From contig NZ_BEYR01000001.1 of NCBI RefSeq assembly GCF_002933815.1, forward strand, positions 1,344,691 to 1,408,690: DNA of 64,000 bases, written 5' to 3'. Shown one piece after another: positions 35,804 to 44,263 of this stretch; position 1 is the stretch's first letter, and each line of letters opens with the position of its first letter. The position numbers were made by a program, and so were the translations under genes. Under the pieces are notes generated by a model that did no database searches, had not been told where the DNA came from, and was given only the letters and a program-made list of their open reading frames with translations. The stretch comes from Sphingobacterium sp. HMA12 (GTDB lineage: Bacteria; Bacteroidota; Bacteroidia; Sphingobacteriales; Sphingobacteriaceae).

Positions 35804-36283
35804 TTATTGTTTAATGGATTGATTGTTTTCCTTCCTTTCTCGACGGATTTTGCTTTTAAAGTCGTGATTTTCTTGAGCTGCGTCGATAGAGTGGGTACAA
35901 GTAAGATCATTCTCTTTAAGCGCCAGTCTGGCAATGTGGGCATAAAACTTTGCAAGTTGATCTAGCTCTGCCTCACTTAGATTTTCTAAATCTACCATCC
36001 GATTACTTGTGCCTTCATGCGAAGCAATTAGTTCATTTAGTTTGAGATGGATAGCCTTGGAATCTTTGTTCTGAGATTTCTGAATAAGAAACACCATTAA
36101 GAACGTCACTATCGTAGTCCCTGTATTAATCACCAGTTGCCAGGTCTCTGAATAATTAAATATAGGTCCACTTGCTGCCCATATGATAACAGTAGAGGTG
36201 GCCAGGATAAACGCCGCTGAACTTCCGGTCGCATGTGTAGCCCAGTTTGAAAATCTTTCAAACAAATTTTTCTTCTTTTTCAT
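35804..36283 (-). CDS. Low-affinity iron permease family protein
   Basis: A 159-residue membrane protein of the low-affinity iron permease family (PF04120). N-terminal FERFSNWATHATGSSAAFIL, a second membrane segment TWQLVINTGTTIVTFLMVFL, then LIQKSQNKDSKAIHLKLNEL and a C-terminal cytoplasmic helix with DLENLSEAELDQL. The order and length match bacterial members; evidence that bacterial members carry iron is limited. It is leftward and monocistronic. Confidence 0.88.
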   Translation of the reverse strand: MKKKKNLFERFSNWATHATGSSAAFILATSTVIIWAASGPIFNYSETWQLVINTGTTIVTFLMVFLIQKSQNKDSKAIHLKLNELIASHEGTSNRMVDLENLSEAELDQLAKFYAHIARLALKENDLTCTHSIDAAQENHDFKSKIRRERKENNQSIKQ

Positions 36284-36398
36284 ATTCCCTTTGTTTCCAT
36301 ATAGACGATAGTTCTGAGCAATCGGTTTGATCTTTTTTTATCCACAGTCAGTTTTAAATCTCAGATAACATTTATCGCTCATGAGGGGACAATTTATT

Positions 36399-37265
36399 TT
36401 AACGTCGCAACGCGAATCTATAACTGCTCGGCGTAATCCCTTTGATGGATTTAAAAATCTTGTTGAAATTGGAAAGACTATTGAAACCACAGGCAAAAGC
36501 AATGTTAGTAATCTGTAATTTGTTTTCAGCAATCAGCCGACATGATTCACTGATACGTACCTCGTTTACAAATTGCACAAAAGTTTTTTGTGTACGGGAC
36601 TTAAAATACCGGCAGAACGAATGCTTGGACATATTTGCCAAAGTCGCAGCTTCATCCAACGGAATTTCGTTTGAAAAGTTATTGAATACAAACTTAAAGA
36701 TCCGGTCAATTTTATCATTATCCGTCGAACTATAATTGTGTATATACCCAGAACTTGAAAGGCACACATATTCGTCTGTTGTAATCAGCAATTCGATAAT
36801 CTCAAGAAGTAAAATTGTTTTTTGAATACCATAGTCGAGACGGATTATCTGTTCCAGTTTGCGTTTCAGTTGTTCTTTTGTCTCTCCCTGAAATAAAAGA
36901 CCTCGTTTTGAGGCGGTAAGGAATGTCTCTATTTTGTGTGTTTTGAAAAGATGTCCTAAGACCTCGACCATTAATTTAGGTTCGATATAAAGTGCCATTG
37001 AACGCGACACTTCCATCGAATCTCTATCCATGCTATCATTATGCCATACGTGGGGCAGATCAGGTCCTAAAAAAGTCAACTCATCCGTTGAATAACTATC
37101 TATACTGTCACCTATAATCCGTTTACCTTCACTTTGCACAATGTAAGTCATCTGGCAAGCACGATGAAAATGGAATTCGGTAGAAAAAGATGGCTGACAA
37201 ACCTCCTTTGTTGCGAATGTCGCTATTTCTGATCCCTCTAATATTTTCGTGAAAACGGGTTTCAT
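36399..37265 (-). CDS. AraC-family regulator of the fucose cluster
   Basis: A 288-residue regulator with an N-terminal cupin sensor (TEFHFHRACQMTYIVQSEGK, then DELTFLGPDLPHVWHND) and a C-terminal double helix-turn-helix (PLDEAATLANMSKHSFCRYF, then LQITNIAFACGFNSLSNFNK, ending GITPSSYRFALRR). Sensor domains of this build often bind sugars. It is transcribed away from the mutarotase/fucosidase genes with a shared 150-base upstream region, so it most likely controls the fucose cluster. The inducer is inferred from context. Confidence 0.9.
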   Translation of the reverse strand: MKPVFTKILEGSEIATFATKEVCQPSFSTEFHFHRACQMTYIVQSEGKRIIGDSIDSYSTDELTFLGPDLPHVWHNDSMDRDSMEVSRSMALYIEPKLMVEVLGHLFKTHKIETFLTASKRGLLFQGETKEQLKRKLEQIIRLDYGIQKTILLLEIIELLITTDEYVCLSSSGYIHNYSSTDNDKIDRIFKFVFNNFSNEIPLDEAATLANMSKHSFCRYFKSRTQKTFVQFVNEVRISESCRLIAENKLQITNIAFACGFNSLSNFNKIFKSIKGITPSSYRFALRR

Positions 37266-37427
37266 TTACTTGGTTATTATTTTTTAAAGGAATTTAAATA
37301 TAGCCTATTTTATCTTTAATATAAAATATTGAAGCAAGTACCGTTAATATAGTGTCAATATTGAGCAATCCAGGCATAGTTTTATTGTATCCAGAATAGT
37401 AGTTTAGCAGATGTGTATAAAGTAACA

Positions 37428-37877
37428 ATGATGACTAAAAACCTAAATATACTATCGAAGAAATTTTTTTCGGTTACGCTTTTCATGTTATTATATGCAA
37501 TGACATTTTTAGCTGCGAGCTGCGGAAAGCACGTGTCGGTCAAACGCTATGCTTCCATTACAGGTCTAAAAACAGATAAATTGAGCTATTACAAAAAGCT
37601 GCATGCCGAAGCGTGGCCAAGAGTGCTTCAGAAAATTAAGGAATGCCATATTCGTAACTATTCTATTTTCTTGAAGGAAGTCGATGGAAAACATTATCTA
37701 TTCAGCTATTTCGAGTATACCGGAACAGATTTTTCGGCCGATATGCAACGGATGGCATCAGATCCTGAAACACAACGCTGGTGGAAAGAAACAGACCCCT
37801 GTCAAATGCCGCTCCCAGATGCCCATGAAAAAGGCGCTATCTGGTCCGATATGGAAGAGGTATTCCATACTGATTGA
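37428..37877 (+). CDS. L-rhamnose/L-fucose mutarotase-type lipoprotein
   Basis: About 149 residues. ATGs at 37413, 37428 and 37431 are possible; the later ones fit a signal peptide best. An N-terminal hydrophobic segment (FFSVTLFMLLYAMTFLAASC) ends in a lipobox-like AASC, so the protein is probably exported, unlike the usual cytoplasmic RhaM/FucU-type enzymes. The rest is a complete RhaM-like (DUF718) dimeric alpha-beta barrel: KLSYYKKLHAEAWPRVLQKI, then CHIRNYSIFLKEVDGKHYLF and MASDPETQRWWKETDPCQMP. It should interconvert anomers of a 6-deoxy sugar, here probably L-fucose released by the next gene's fucosidase. Confidence 0.85.
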   Translation: MMTKNLNILSKKFFSVTLFMLLYAMTFLAASCGKHVSVKRYASITGLKTDKLSYYKKLHAEAWPRVLQKIKECHIRNYSIFLKEVDGKHYLFSYFEYTGTDFSADMQRMASDPETQRWWKETDPCQMPLPDAHEKGAIWSDMEEVFHTD

Positions 37878-37913
37878 AGCAACATATTGAAATAAAAACT
37901 TATACTAAATTAA

Positions 37914-38963
37914 ATGATGAAACAGCAGTTATTATTTTGCTTAACCCTTTTTCTAATAGGCTCGAAGGTGTTTGCCCAAACGAAAGCTATCGTGCCTACT
38001 GCGGCTGATAAACCTAACCGATATCAGCAAGAGCAGATTGACCGCAAGTATGGCATGTTTATCCATTTTGGTATGAATACTTTCCATGATCAGGAATGGA
38101 CGGATGGATCGAAACCTCCAAGTTCGTATGCCCCAACAGCGATCGACGTAAAACAATGGGTATCAACTGCAAAAGCTGCCGGCATGAAATATATCATATT
38201 AGTTAGTAAACATCACGATGGTTTCTGTCTATGGGACAGTAAATATACAAGCTATGATGTGGCGAGCTCAGCAAATAAGACAGACGTTGTAGCGGCATTG
38301 GCAAAGGAATGCCGAAATCAGGGAATTCGCCTTGGACTTTATTATTCCTTATGGGACCGTAAGCAAAATGGAAATGTAAAAGACTGGACAGCAGACAAAG
38401 CGTATAATACCTATATGGTTAACCAGTTGAACGAGCTGATCGACATCACCAAAAAATATACCGACATTGTTGAACTTTGGTTAGATGGCGGCTGGGAAAA
38501 GGAGAATTACAGATGGCCGGCACAGGAAATCTATACTTTGGTCAAAAGCAAATCACCACAGTGTCAGGTCGGCATCAATTGGAGCATTGGCAGCCCTGAA
38601 AATGTAGATAAGCATATGGTGCTGCCCAAAGATCAGCAAAAGCTATTCCCGATACGTTATTTCCCGAGTGACTTCCGTTTGGGAGACCCGTATCTACCTG
38701 CCACACCTGACCCCAAGCTTTTTGCCGCACAAGGTAATACATACTACATGCCCTTTGAAACAACGGTGGTATTGGGAGAGCGCTGGTTTTATAACACAAC
38801 AGATAAAAAATACAAAACGCTGGGTGAACTGGAGCAAATCTACCGGACAGCAACTGCCCAGGATAATATCCTGATCTTAAACGTCGGCCCAAATAGGGCC
38901 GGACGTATTAAAGAGACTGATGTTGATCTGCTACTTAAGCTAAAAGAAAAATTGAAACTATAA
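37914..38963 (+). CDS. Alpha-L-fucosidase (GH29), secreted
   Basis: A 349-residue enzyme that removes terminal L-fucose from glycans. Signal peptide MKQQLLFCLTLFLIGSKVFA, then a GH29 barrel: KYGMFIHFGMNTFHDQEW, KYIILVSKHHDGFCLWDSKY, LGLYYSLWDRKQNG and the nucleophile region VELWLDGGWEKENY (Asp about 191). It ends with ILILNVGPNRAGRIKETDVD and lacks the C-terminal beta-sandwich of long GH29 enzymes. It follows the mutarotase by 36 bases and precedes the fuconate dehydratase gene, so released fucose is likely used directly. ATGs at 37914 and 37917 are adjacent. Confidence 0.94.
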   Translation: MMKQQLLFCLTLFLIGSKVFAQTKAIVPTAADKPNRYQQEQIDRKYGMFIHFGMNTFHDQEWTDGSKPPSSYAPTAIDVKQWVSTAKAAGMKYIILVSKHHDGFCLWDSKYTSYDVASSANKTDVVAALAKECRNQGIRLGLYYSLWDRKQNGNVKDWTADKAYNTYMVNQLNELIDITKKYTDIVELWLDGGWEKENYRWPAQEIYTLVKSKSPQCQVGINWSIGSPENVDKHMVLPKDQQKLFPIRYFPSDFRLGDPYLPATPDPKLFAAQGNTYYMPFETTVVLGERWFYNTTDKKYKTLGELEQIYRTATAQDNILILNVGPNRAGRIKETDVDLLLKLKEKLKL

Positions 38964-39001
38964 TTTTACCTATCCAAAAATTTTAAAAAAAACGAAATAG
39001 A

Positions 39002-40222
39002 ATGATTTCAACCTACGATATTCAAGACCGCCGATTTCCTTTAGGTACTGGAGCAGGGAGCGATGCTGTACACAAAGATCCTATATATTCCTATGCCGTC
39101 ACACGCTTGAAAGATGACAAGGGACGTACTGGAACTGGACTAGCTTTCACGATAGGCGCAGGAAATGAATTGGTCTGTCGGGCAGCATCTTTCTATGCCG
39201 AACGCCTCAAAGGAATGCCGATCGAAGAACTAATGGCAAACTTTGGCATGATGTTCAACACCTTAAGCAACGAGCAGCAATTTCGATGGCTAGGGCCACA
39301 TAAAGGTATAGTGCACTTGGCATTGGCTTCGGTTACAAACGCCTGTTTTGACTTATGGGCAAAAACGCGTGGTGTACCGCTTTGGAAACTGTTAATAGAT
39401 CTGTCACCTGAAGAAATTGTTAACACACTGGATCTTTCCTACCTGGAAGATGAGCTTACGCGGGAAGAGGCCATTGCGTTAATTGCCGAAAATTGGCAAA
39501 GTCGGCAAGAAAGAATGGATATAATCGAAAAGGGGTATACCGGTTACGATACCTCTGTCGGCTGGTTTAACTATTCAGACCAACAGGTTCGTGAAAACTG
39601 CAAACGCGCAATTGCCAATGGCTTTACAGCCATGAAGCTAAAAGTAGGCAGTGAAGATCCGCTCCGCGATATCAGACGAGCACATATTGTTCGGGAAGTA
39701 GTAGGAGATCAAGCTACTGTCATGTTGGATGCAAACCAACAGTGGACTTTGCCACAAGCATTGACCATATGTCATGAACTCAAAGCGATGAATCCTTATT
39801 GGGTGGAGGAACCCACCCATCCCGATGATATTGTTGCACATAAAATACTGGCAGATACCATTGCGCCAATAAAGGTCGCTATGGGCGAACATGTACCCAA
39901 CCGCATTGTATTCAAAAATTATTTGCAATTGGGTGCAACGGGTTTTGTACAGGTGGACGCAGTGCGTGTAGGTGGTGTAAGTGAGTTTATCAGTGTCAGT
40001 CTCCTTTGCCGTAAATATGGTATCCCTGTGGTTCCACATGTGGGGGATATGGGGCAACTACATCAGCATTTAGTTCTGTTCAACCACATTAGCCTTGGTC
40101 ATCAAGCATTATTCCTTGAACACATACCGCACCTAAAATCTCATTTTGCACAGCCTGTGCGGATTGAGAATGGTGTTTATCGTACAGCAATGGAGGCTGG
40201 AAGTAGTTGTGACTTAATATAG
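39002..40222 (+). CDS. L-fuconate dehydratase (enolase superfamily)
   Basis: A 406-residue member of the mandelate racemase/enolase superfamily, very close in pattern to L-fuconate dehydratase. RRFPLGTGAGSDAVHKDPIY at the N-terminus, GLAFTIGAGNELVCRAASFY, base motif AMKLKVG (Lys about 212 and 214), metal ligands in VMLDANQQW, WVEEPTHPDD and AMGEHVPNRIVFKNYLQLGA, and the catalytic His in VVPHVGDMGQLHQHL. It dehydrates L-fuconate to 2-keto-3-deoxy-L-fuconate. It lies between the fucosidase and a sugar symporter gene, which supports the assignment. Slightly shorter than some family members but complete. Confidence 0.92.
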   Translation: MISTYDIQDRRFPLGTGAGSDAVHKDPIYSYAVTRLKDDKGRTGTGLAFTIGAGNELVCRAASFYAERLKGMPIEELMANFGMMFNTLSNEQQFRWLGPHKGIVHLALASVTNACFDLWAKTRGVPLWKLLIDLSPEEIVNTLDLSYLEDELTREEAIALIAENWQSRQERMDIIEKGYTGYDTSVGWFNYSDQQVRENCKRAIANGFTAMKLKVGSEDPLRDIRRAHIVREVVGDQATVMLDANQQWTLPQALTICHELKAMNPYWVEEPTHPDDIVAHKILADTIAPIKVAMGEHVPNRIVFKNYLQLGATGFVQVDAVRVGGVSEFISVSLLCRKYGIPVVPHVGDMGQLHQHLVLFNHISLGHQALFLEHIPHLKSHFAQPVRIENGVYRTAMEAGSSCDLI

Positions 40223-40230
40223 CATAATTT

Positions 40231-41871
40231 ATGTTAGGAATTATAGATTTAGGTATCGCGATCGCTTACATTGCCCTTATTTTGATCGTGGGTATTCGTG
40301 CCGGCATAGGAGGCGGCAAAAAAAATACAGGTACGGCTGAAGGTTATTTTCTCGCTGGAAAAACCCTACGGTGGCCAGCGATCGGACTTGCGCTGTTTGC
40401 CACCAATATATCAACTGTGCACCTTGTAAGCCTAGCGCAAAGTGGATTTGATACCGGTTTGCTCAATGGTAACTTTGAGTGGATGGCGGCATTTACATTG
40501 GTCCTGTTAGCTCTTTTCTTTGTGCCGTTTTATCTTAAATCTGGCGTAGCAACCCTACCTGATTTTTTAGAAAGAAGGTATGATCGCTCCAGTAGAGACT
40601 GGTTGACTTTTATCTCCATTGTGTCCGCTATTGTGATCCATATTGCCTTTTCCATGCTAGCGGGTGGCATTGTACTGAAAACACTTTTTGGATTCAATAT
40701 GTACATGAGTATCACAGTAATATGCATAATCACGGGAATATATACGATACTTGGCGGACTGCGCGCGGTAGTCGTTACAGAATCCATTCAGACCATTGTT
40801 TTATTAGCGGGGGCATTTATTATCAGTTTTGCCGCATTCGATCGTATAGGCGGTTGGATGCCCATGAAAGATATACTTGCCGGAAGCGGGGCGCTTGACC
40901 GGCTGTCCATGCTCCGCGGTACCGGCGACAGTAGTGGAATGCCTTGGTATGCCGTATTCTTTGGTTATCCCATTTTGGGAATCTGGTATTGGTGCGCTGA
41001 TCAAACAATTGTTCAGCGTGTGTTGGGCGCAAAAGATGATAACCATGGCCGGGTCGGCGCCCTGTTCTGTGGTTTTCTCAAAATTTTACCCGTATTTATA
41101 TTTGTGCTGCCCGGACTGTTTGCTTATACCCTGTTTAAAAGTGGACAGCTCGATCTTCATAGCTTGGGGGTAGATGCGGCTGGCAACGTGAATTCCAAAG
41201 GAATATATACATTGATGATAACGCAATTGTTACCTTCCGGTCTGATCGGTGTACTAGTAGCAGCCTTGCTGTCCGGTCTAATGAGCCAGATTTCGGGCGC
41301 GCTCAACTCCATCTCGACCATGGTGAGTTATGATATCTTCAAACAGCGGAAACCAGAGGCTACGGACAAGCAGCTGATTCGTATCGGAAAAATATCCGCT
41401 GTGATCGCGATGGTTTTTTCTTTGTGCCTATTGCCGTTATTGGATAAGTATGAAAGCATTTTTAATGGTATCAATGATGTGATCGCCCATATCGCCCCCC
41501 CAATAACCTGTGTTTTCCTTTTGGGGGTATTCTGGCGGAAAGCCTCTGCGGTATCTGCAAAAATGACTTTATGGATCGGATCATTTTTAGGCATGGGTGT
41601 TTTTATTATCAATAAGATCTTTCCACATTCCTGGATTGGACAGACACCGTTTATGATGATGGCCTTCTATCTTTTCTTGGTCTGCATGCTTATGCAAATC
41701 ATCCTATCGTATCTATATCCGGTACAGCATAGTACTGAAAGCGAACTGCTTTACTGGAAAAGTCCATTGGAGCCGCTTCGTGGAGCCGCATGGAAAGGAA
41801 TCGGAAATTATCGTGTTTTAACCGGTATATTACTCCTTATTGTCACAATGTTATATGTAATTTTCAAGTAA
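40231..41871 (+). CDS. Sodium:solute symporter (SSS family), probable fucose transporter
   Basis: A 546-residue inner-membrane transporter with about 14 helices. The SSS family core is evident: LAGKTLRWPAIGLALFATNI, ATLPDFLERRYDRSSRDW, YTILGGLRAVVVTESIQTIV and ALLSGLMSQISGALNSISTM. It should bring a sugar across the inner membrane with sodium. Position 8 bases after the L-fuconate dehydratase gene suggests L-fucose or a related product as substrate. SGLT-type fucose carriers are common in Bacteroidota. Specificity is inferred from context. Confidence 0.93.
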   Translation: MLGIIDLGIAIAYIALILIVGIRAGIGGGKKNTGTAEGYFLAGKTLRWPAIGLALFATNISTVHLVSLAQSGFDTGLLNGNFEWMAAFTLVLLALFFVPFYLKSGVATLPDFLERRYDRSSRDWLTFISIVSAIVIHIAFSMLAGGIVLKTLFGFNMYMSITVICIITGIYTILGGLRAVVVTESIQTIVLLAGAFIISFAAFDRIGGWMPMKDILAGSGALDRLSMLRGTGDSSGMPWYAVFFGYPILGIWYWCADQTIVQRVLGAKDDNHGRVGALFCGFLKILPVFIFVLPGLFAYTLFKSGQLDLHSLGVDAAGNVNSKGIYTLMITQLLPSGLIGVLVAALLSGLMSQISGALNSISTMVSYDIFKQRKPEATDKQLIRIGKISAVIAMVFSLCLLPLLDKYESIFNGINDVIAHIAPPITCVFLLGVFWRKASAVSAKMTLWIGSFLGMGVFIINKIFPHSWIGQTPFMMMAFYLFLVCMLMQIILSYLYPVQHSTESELLYWKSPLEPLRGAAWKGIGNYRVLTGILLLIVTMLYVIFK

Positions 41872-41931
41872 ATGCTTACTTGTCGTATTTTAGATTCCTG
41901 AATTAATTGAATAACCTTTTATAGATTTATT

Positions 41932-42702
41932 GTGAACGCATTAAAGGATAAAGTGATATTGATCAGCGGTGGTACTGCTGGAATTGGTCTTTCATGCGCT
42001 CAAGCCTACGCAAAGGCAGGAGCGAAGGTTGCTTTTATTGGCCTGGACCAAAGTTCCGTCGCTGCAGCAGTCGAGCTGCTGGGGGCTCCGCATTTGGGTA
42101 TCTGTGCAGATATATCCCAAGAAGAAGATGTAAAGGCAGCCGTCGATCAGACTATAGCGACTTTTGGCCGGCTGGATGCTATTCACAACAACGCAGGGTT
42201 GGCGAGTCCGTCAAAACCTTTGCATGACACCAGTGTACAGGAGTGGAGCCAGCTGTTTGAAATCAATGTAAAAAGTATTTTGCTGACGACCAAGTATGGC
42301 TTTCCCCATCTAAAGGACTCCGGCGGATGCATTTTAAATACAAGCAGTCTAGTGGGGGAGATCGGCCAGGAAAATCATGCTGCTTACGCTGCGACAAAAG
42401 GCGCTGTCAATGCGCTGACCAAAGCGATGGCAATAGATTATGCGGCGTTGGGAATAAGGGTGAATTCAGTTATGCCGGCCGCAGTCATGACACCTATGCT
42501 TCAGCAATGGGCATCCGAGCAGCCGCAGCCTGAACAGATTTTTGATTTTTTAAAAAACATTCACCTCCTGGGGTATTGTCCGGAAGGAGATGTCATTGCA
42601 GATGCATGTATCTTTTTGTTATCCGAAAGTGCCCGTTTTATCACAGGGGTGAACCTGCCTGTCAGCGGTGGGGCCGAGCTCGGCTACCGACGGAATACAT
42701 AG
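41932..42702 (+). CDS. SDR-family dehydrogenase, probable L-fucose dehydrogenase
   Basis: A 256-residue NAD(P)-dependent short-chain dehydrogenase starting with GTG. Rossmann motif LISGGTAGIGLSCAQAYAKA, IHNNAGL, catalytic Ser in ILNTSSLVGEIG and YAATKGA. The C-terminus VSGGAELGYRRNT matches the GGAELGYG ending of human HSD17B14, an enzyme reported to oxidise L-fucose. With the dehydratase and lactate dehydrogenase it fits the oxidative fucose pathway. The other possible role is 2-keto-3-deoxy-L-fuconate dehydrogenase, also an SDR; sequence alone does not settle which. Confidence 0.87.
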   Translation: MNALKDKVILISGGTAGIGLSCAQAYAKAGAKVAFIGLDQSSVAAAVELLGAPHLGICADISQEEDVKAAVDQTIATFGRLDAIHNNAGLASPSKPLHDTSVQEWSQLFEINVKSILLTTKYGFPHLKDSGGCILNTSSLVGEIGQENHAAYAATKGAVNALTKAMAIDYAALGIRVNSVMPAAVMTPMLQQWASEQPQPEQIFDFLKNIHLLGYCPEGDVIADACIFLLSESARFITGVNLPVSGGAELGYRRNT

Positions 42703-42744
42703 GATATTATTGGATAAATATCAAACTATTTTCAAATTATATAG

Positions 42745-42752
42745 TATATTTG
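42745..42752 (+). promoter_or_regulatory. Candidate internal promoter upstream of lldD
   Basis: TATATTTG fits TAnnTTTG and lies 41 bases before the lldD start, in the 90-base gap after the SDR gene. No TTG at the expected distance was found. Confidence 0.45.
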
Positions 42753-42792
42753 GCGCGCAGATAAATCACTGCCAATATTTAATACATCAATC

Positions 42793-43959
42793 ATGAGCCA
42801 AAAGTTTACATACAATACACGATTTCCCGCTGTTGAAGATTTAAGAAGACAGGCAAAGAAAAGAATCCCAAAATTTGCATTTGACTATCTAATAGGAGGT
42901 GCTAATGAAGAGCTAAATCTCGCCCGGAATGAAAATGATTTTGATCATATTTTATTAAAGCCGCAATATCTTCAAGCGAGCGAGGAAATCGATATGTCCG
43001 TAGAGCTCTTTGGTCGCCGATACAGTGCCCCATTTGGCGTTTCGCCAATCGGTTTGCAAGGCTTGATGTGGCCTAATGCACCGGAAATCTTGGCAAAAGC
43101 TGCCGCAGAAAATGATATCCCCTACATCTTGAGCACAGTGTCAACAAGCAGTATTGAGCGCATCGCTGAAGTATCACAGGGCAAGGCGTGGTTTCAACTT
43201 TATCACCCAACAGAAAATAAATTGCGCGACGATATCCTAAGACGTCTGACAGAAGTAGAATGCCCTGTACTTGTGGTTCTGGTCGATGTTCCTGCCTTTG
43301 GACTTCGGTATAAAGAGATTAAAAGCGGTTTGTCCATGCCTCCAAAGATGAATATTGCAAATATTCTACAAACATTTGCCTGTCCAACGTGGGGTATTGA
43401 AACACTCAGACATGGCATCCCATCTTTTGCAACGTTAAAGCCTTATATGGAAAAGGGTCTGGACCTGGCCCAACTGGGACAGTTTATGAACAGAACCTTT
43501 ACCGGAAAAGTAGATGTCGAAAAGATCAAAGCCATTCGCGACTTATGGAAAGGACCACTGGTATTAAAGGGTATTGCAACCGATGAGGATATGCAGGCTG
43601 CCATCGCACTCGGGGTAGATGGTGTCATCGTTTCCAACCATGGCGGAAGACAGCTTGATGCCAGTGAATCATCCATCAATTCATTGATTCATCTTGCAGG
43701 CAATCCGGAATATAAAAACAAAATCAAGATTATGCTGGATGGTGGTATCCGCTCTGGTGTAGACCTAGCCCGTGCACATGCTGTTGGGTCTGAATTCAAT
43801 TTCATGGGAAGACCATTTATGTATGGTGTTGGTGCCCTAGGGAAGGTAGGCGGTGAACATACGATCAATATGTTCAAGGCACACCTGTTTCAAGTGATGA
43901 AACAGCTCAGCATTTCAAAAATAAGCGAATTCCCAAAACGTTTGCAGAAGGTATTATAA
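42793..43959 (+). CDS. lldD: FMN-dependent L-lactate dehydrogenase / alpha-hydroxy-acid oxidase
   Basis: A 388-residue FMN-dependent enzyme that oxidises L-lactate to pyruvate, membrane-associated in this family. VEDLRRQAKKRIPKFAFDYL at the N-terminus, PFGVSPIGLQGLMWPNAPEI, WFQLYHPT, LVLKGIATDEDM, catalytic His in GVIVSNHGGRQLDASES and FMN phosphate site in MLDGGIRSGVDLARAHAVG. The length is normal. It ends the fucose cluster: the oxidative fucose route yields pyruvate and L-lactate, so this enzyme would consume the second product. A long perfect hairpin terminator follows. Confidence 0.92.
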   Translation: MSQKFTYNTRFPAVEDLRRQAKKRIPKFAFDYLIGGANEELNLARNENDFDHILLKPQYLQASEEIDMSVELFGRRYSAPFGVSPIGLQGLMWPNAPEILAKAAAENDIPYILSTVSTSSIERIAEVSQGKAWFQLYHPTENKLRDDILRRLTEVECPVLVVLVDVPAFGLRYKEIKSGLSMPPKMNIANILQTFACPTWGIETLRHGIPSFATLKPYMEKGLDLAQLGQFMNRTFTGKVDVEKIKAIRDLWKGPLVLKGIATDEDMQAAIALGVDGVIVSNHGGRQLDASESSINSLIHLAGNPEYKNKIKIMLDGGIRSGVDLARAHAVGSEFNFMGRPFMYGVGALGKVGGEHTINMFKAHLFQVMKQLSISKISEFPKRLQKVL

Positions 43960-43976
43960 CCACTTTTTACAATCAT

Positions 43977-44025
43977 TAAAAAGGCCGAATTAAACACCAT
44001 TTTCTGTGTTTAATTCGGCCTTCTT
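43977..44025 (+). terminator. Rho-independent terminator after lldD
   Basis: AAGGCCGAATTAAACAC / GTGTTTAATTCGGCCTT, a 17-bp perfect stem around CATTTTCT. It closes the fucose cluster and separates it from the convergent fimbrillin locus. Confidence 0.9.
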
Positions 44026-44048
44026 GCATACCGGTAGTGCTGATTTTA

Positions 44049-44216
44049 TTACCAGTCTATTGTACGATTGTCATTGTCGCCAAGCCCCCATTGTTCACCG
44101 ACCTGACCGTTAGAGTCTTCGGGTCTTGCACAAGCAGATCCCGCAGCGATACCTTGCTCAAGTTCGATCATTTGTACCTTAACCTCTGGGGCGATATAGG
44201 CAATTTTCTTTTTCAT
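44049..44216 (-). CDS. 55-residue protein next to a fimbrillin-like gene
   Basis: A short gene on the minus strand: it begins MKKKIAYIAPEVKVQMIELE and ends GLGDNDNRTIDW, followed by TAA. The middle has a single Cys and a QGIAAGSACARPEDS loop. There is no signal peptide. Small proteins of this build (basic start, then APEVKVQMIELEQG-like) are common in Bacteroidota, frequently beside surface-protein genes. It follows the fimbrillin-like gene by 47 bases on the same strand, so it is probably in the same transcript. Function unknown. Confidence 0.7.
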   Translation of the reverse strand: MKKKIAYIAPEVKVQMIELEQGIAAGSACARPEDSNGQVGEQWGLGDNDNRTIDW

Positions 44217-44263
44217 AGTCTTTTATTTAATGATTTATATATATTCTGAATCTATTTCTGTGC

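Noticed and set aside
44037-44249. 70-codon plus-strand frame
   Set aside because: It runs antisense through the 55-residue minus-strand gene, which has a better start, composition and neighbourhood.
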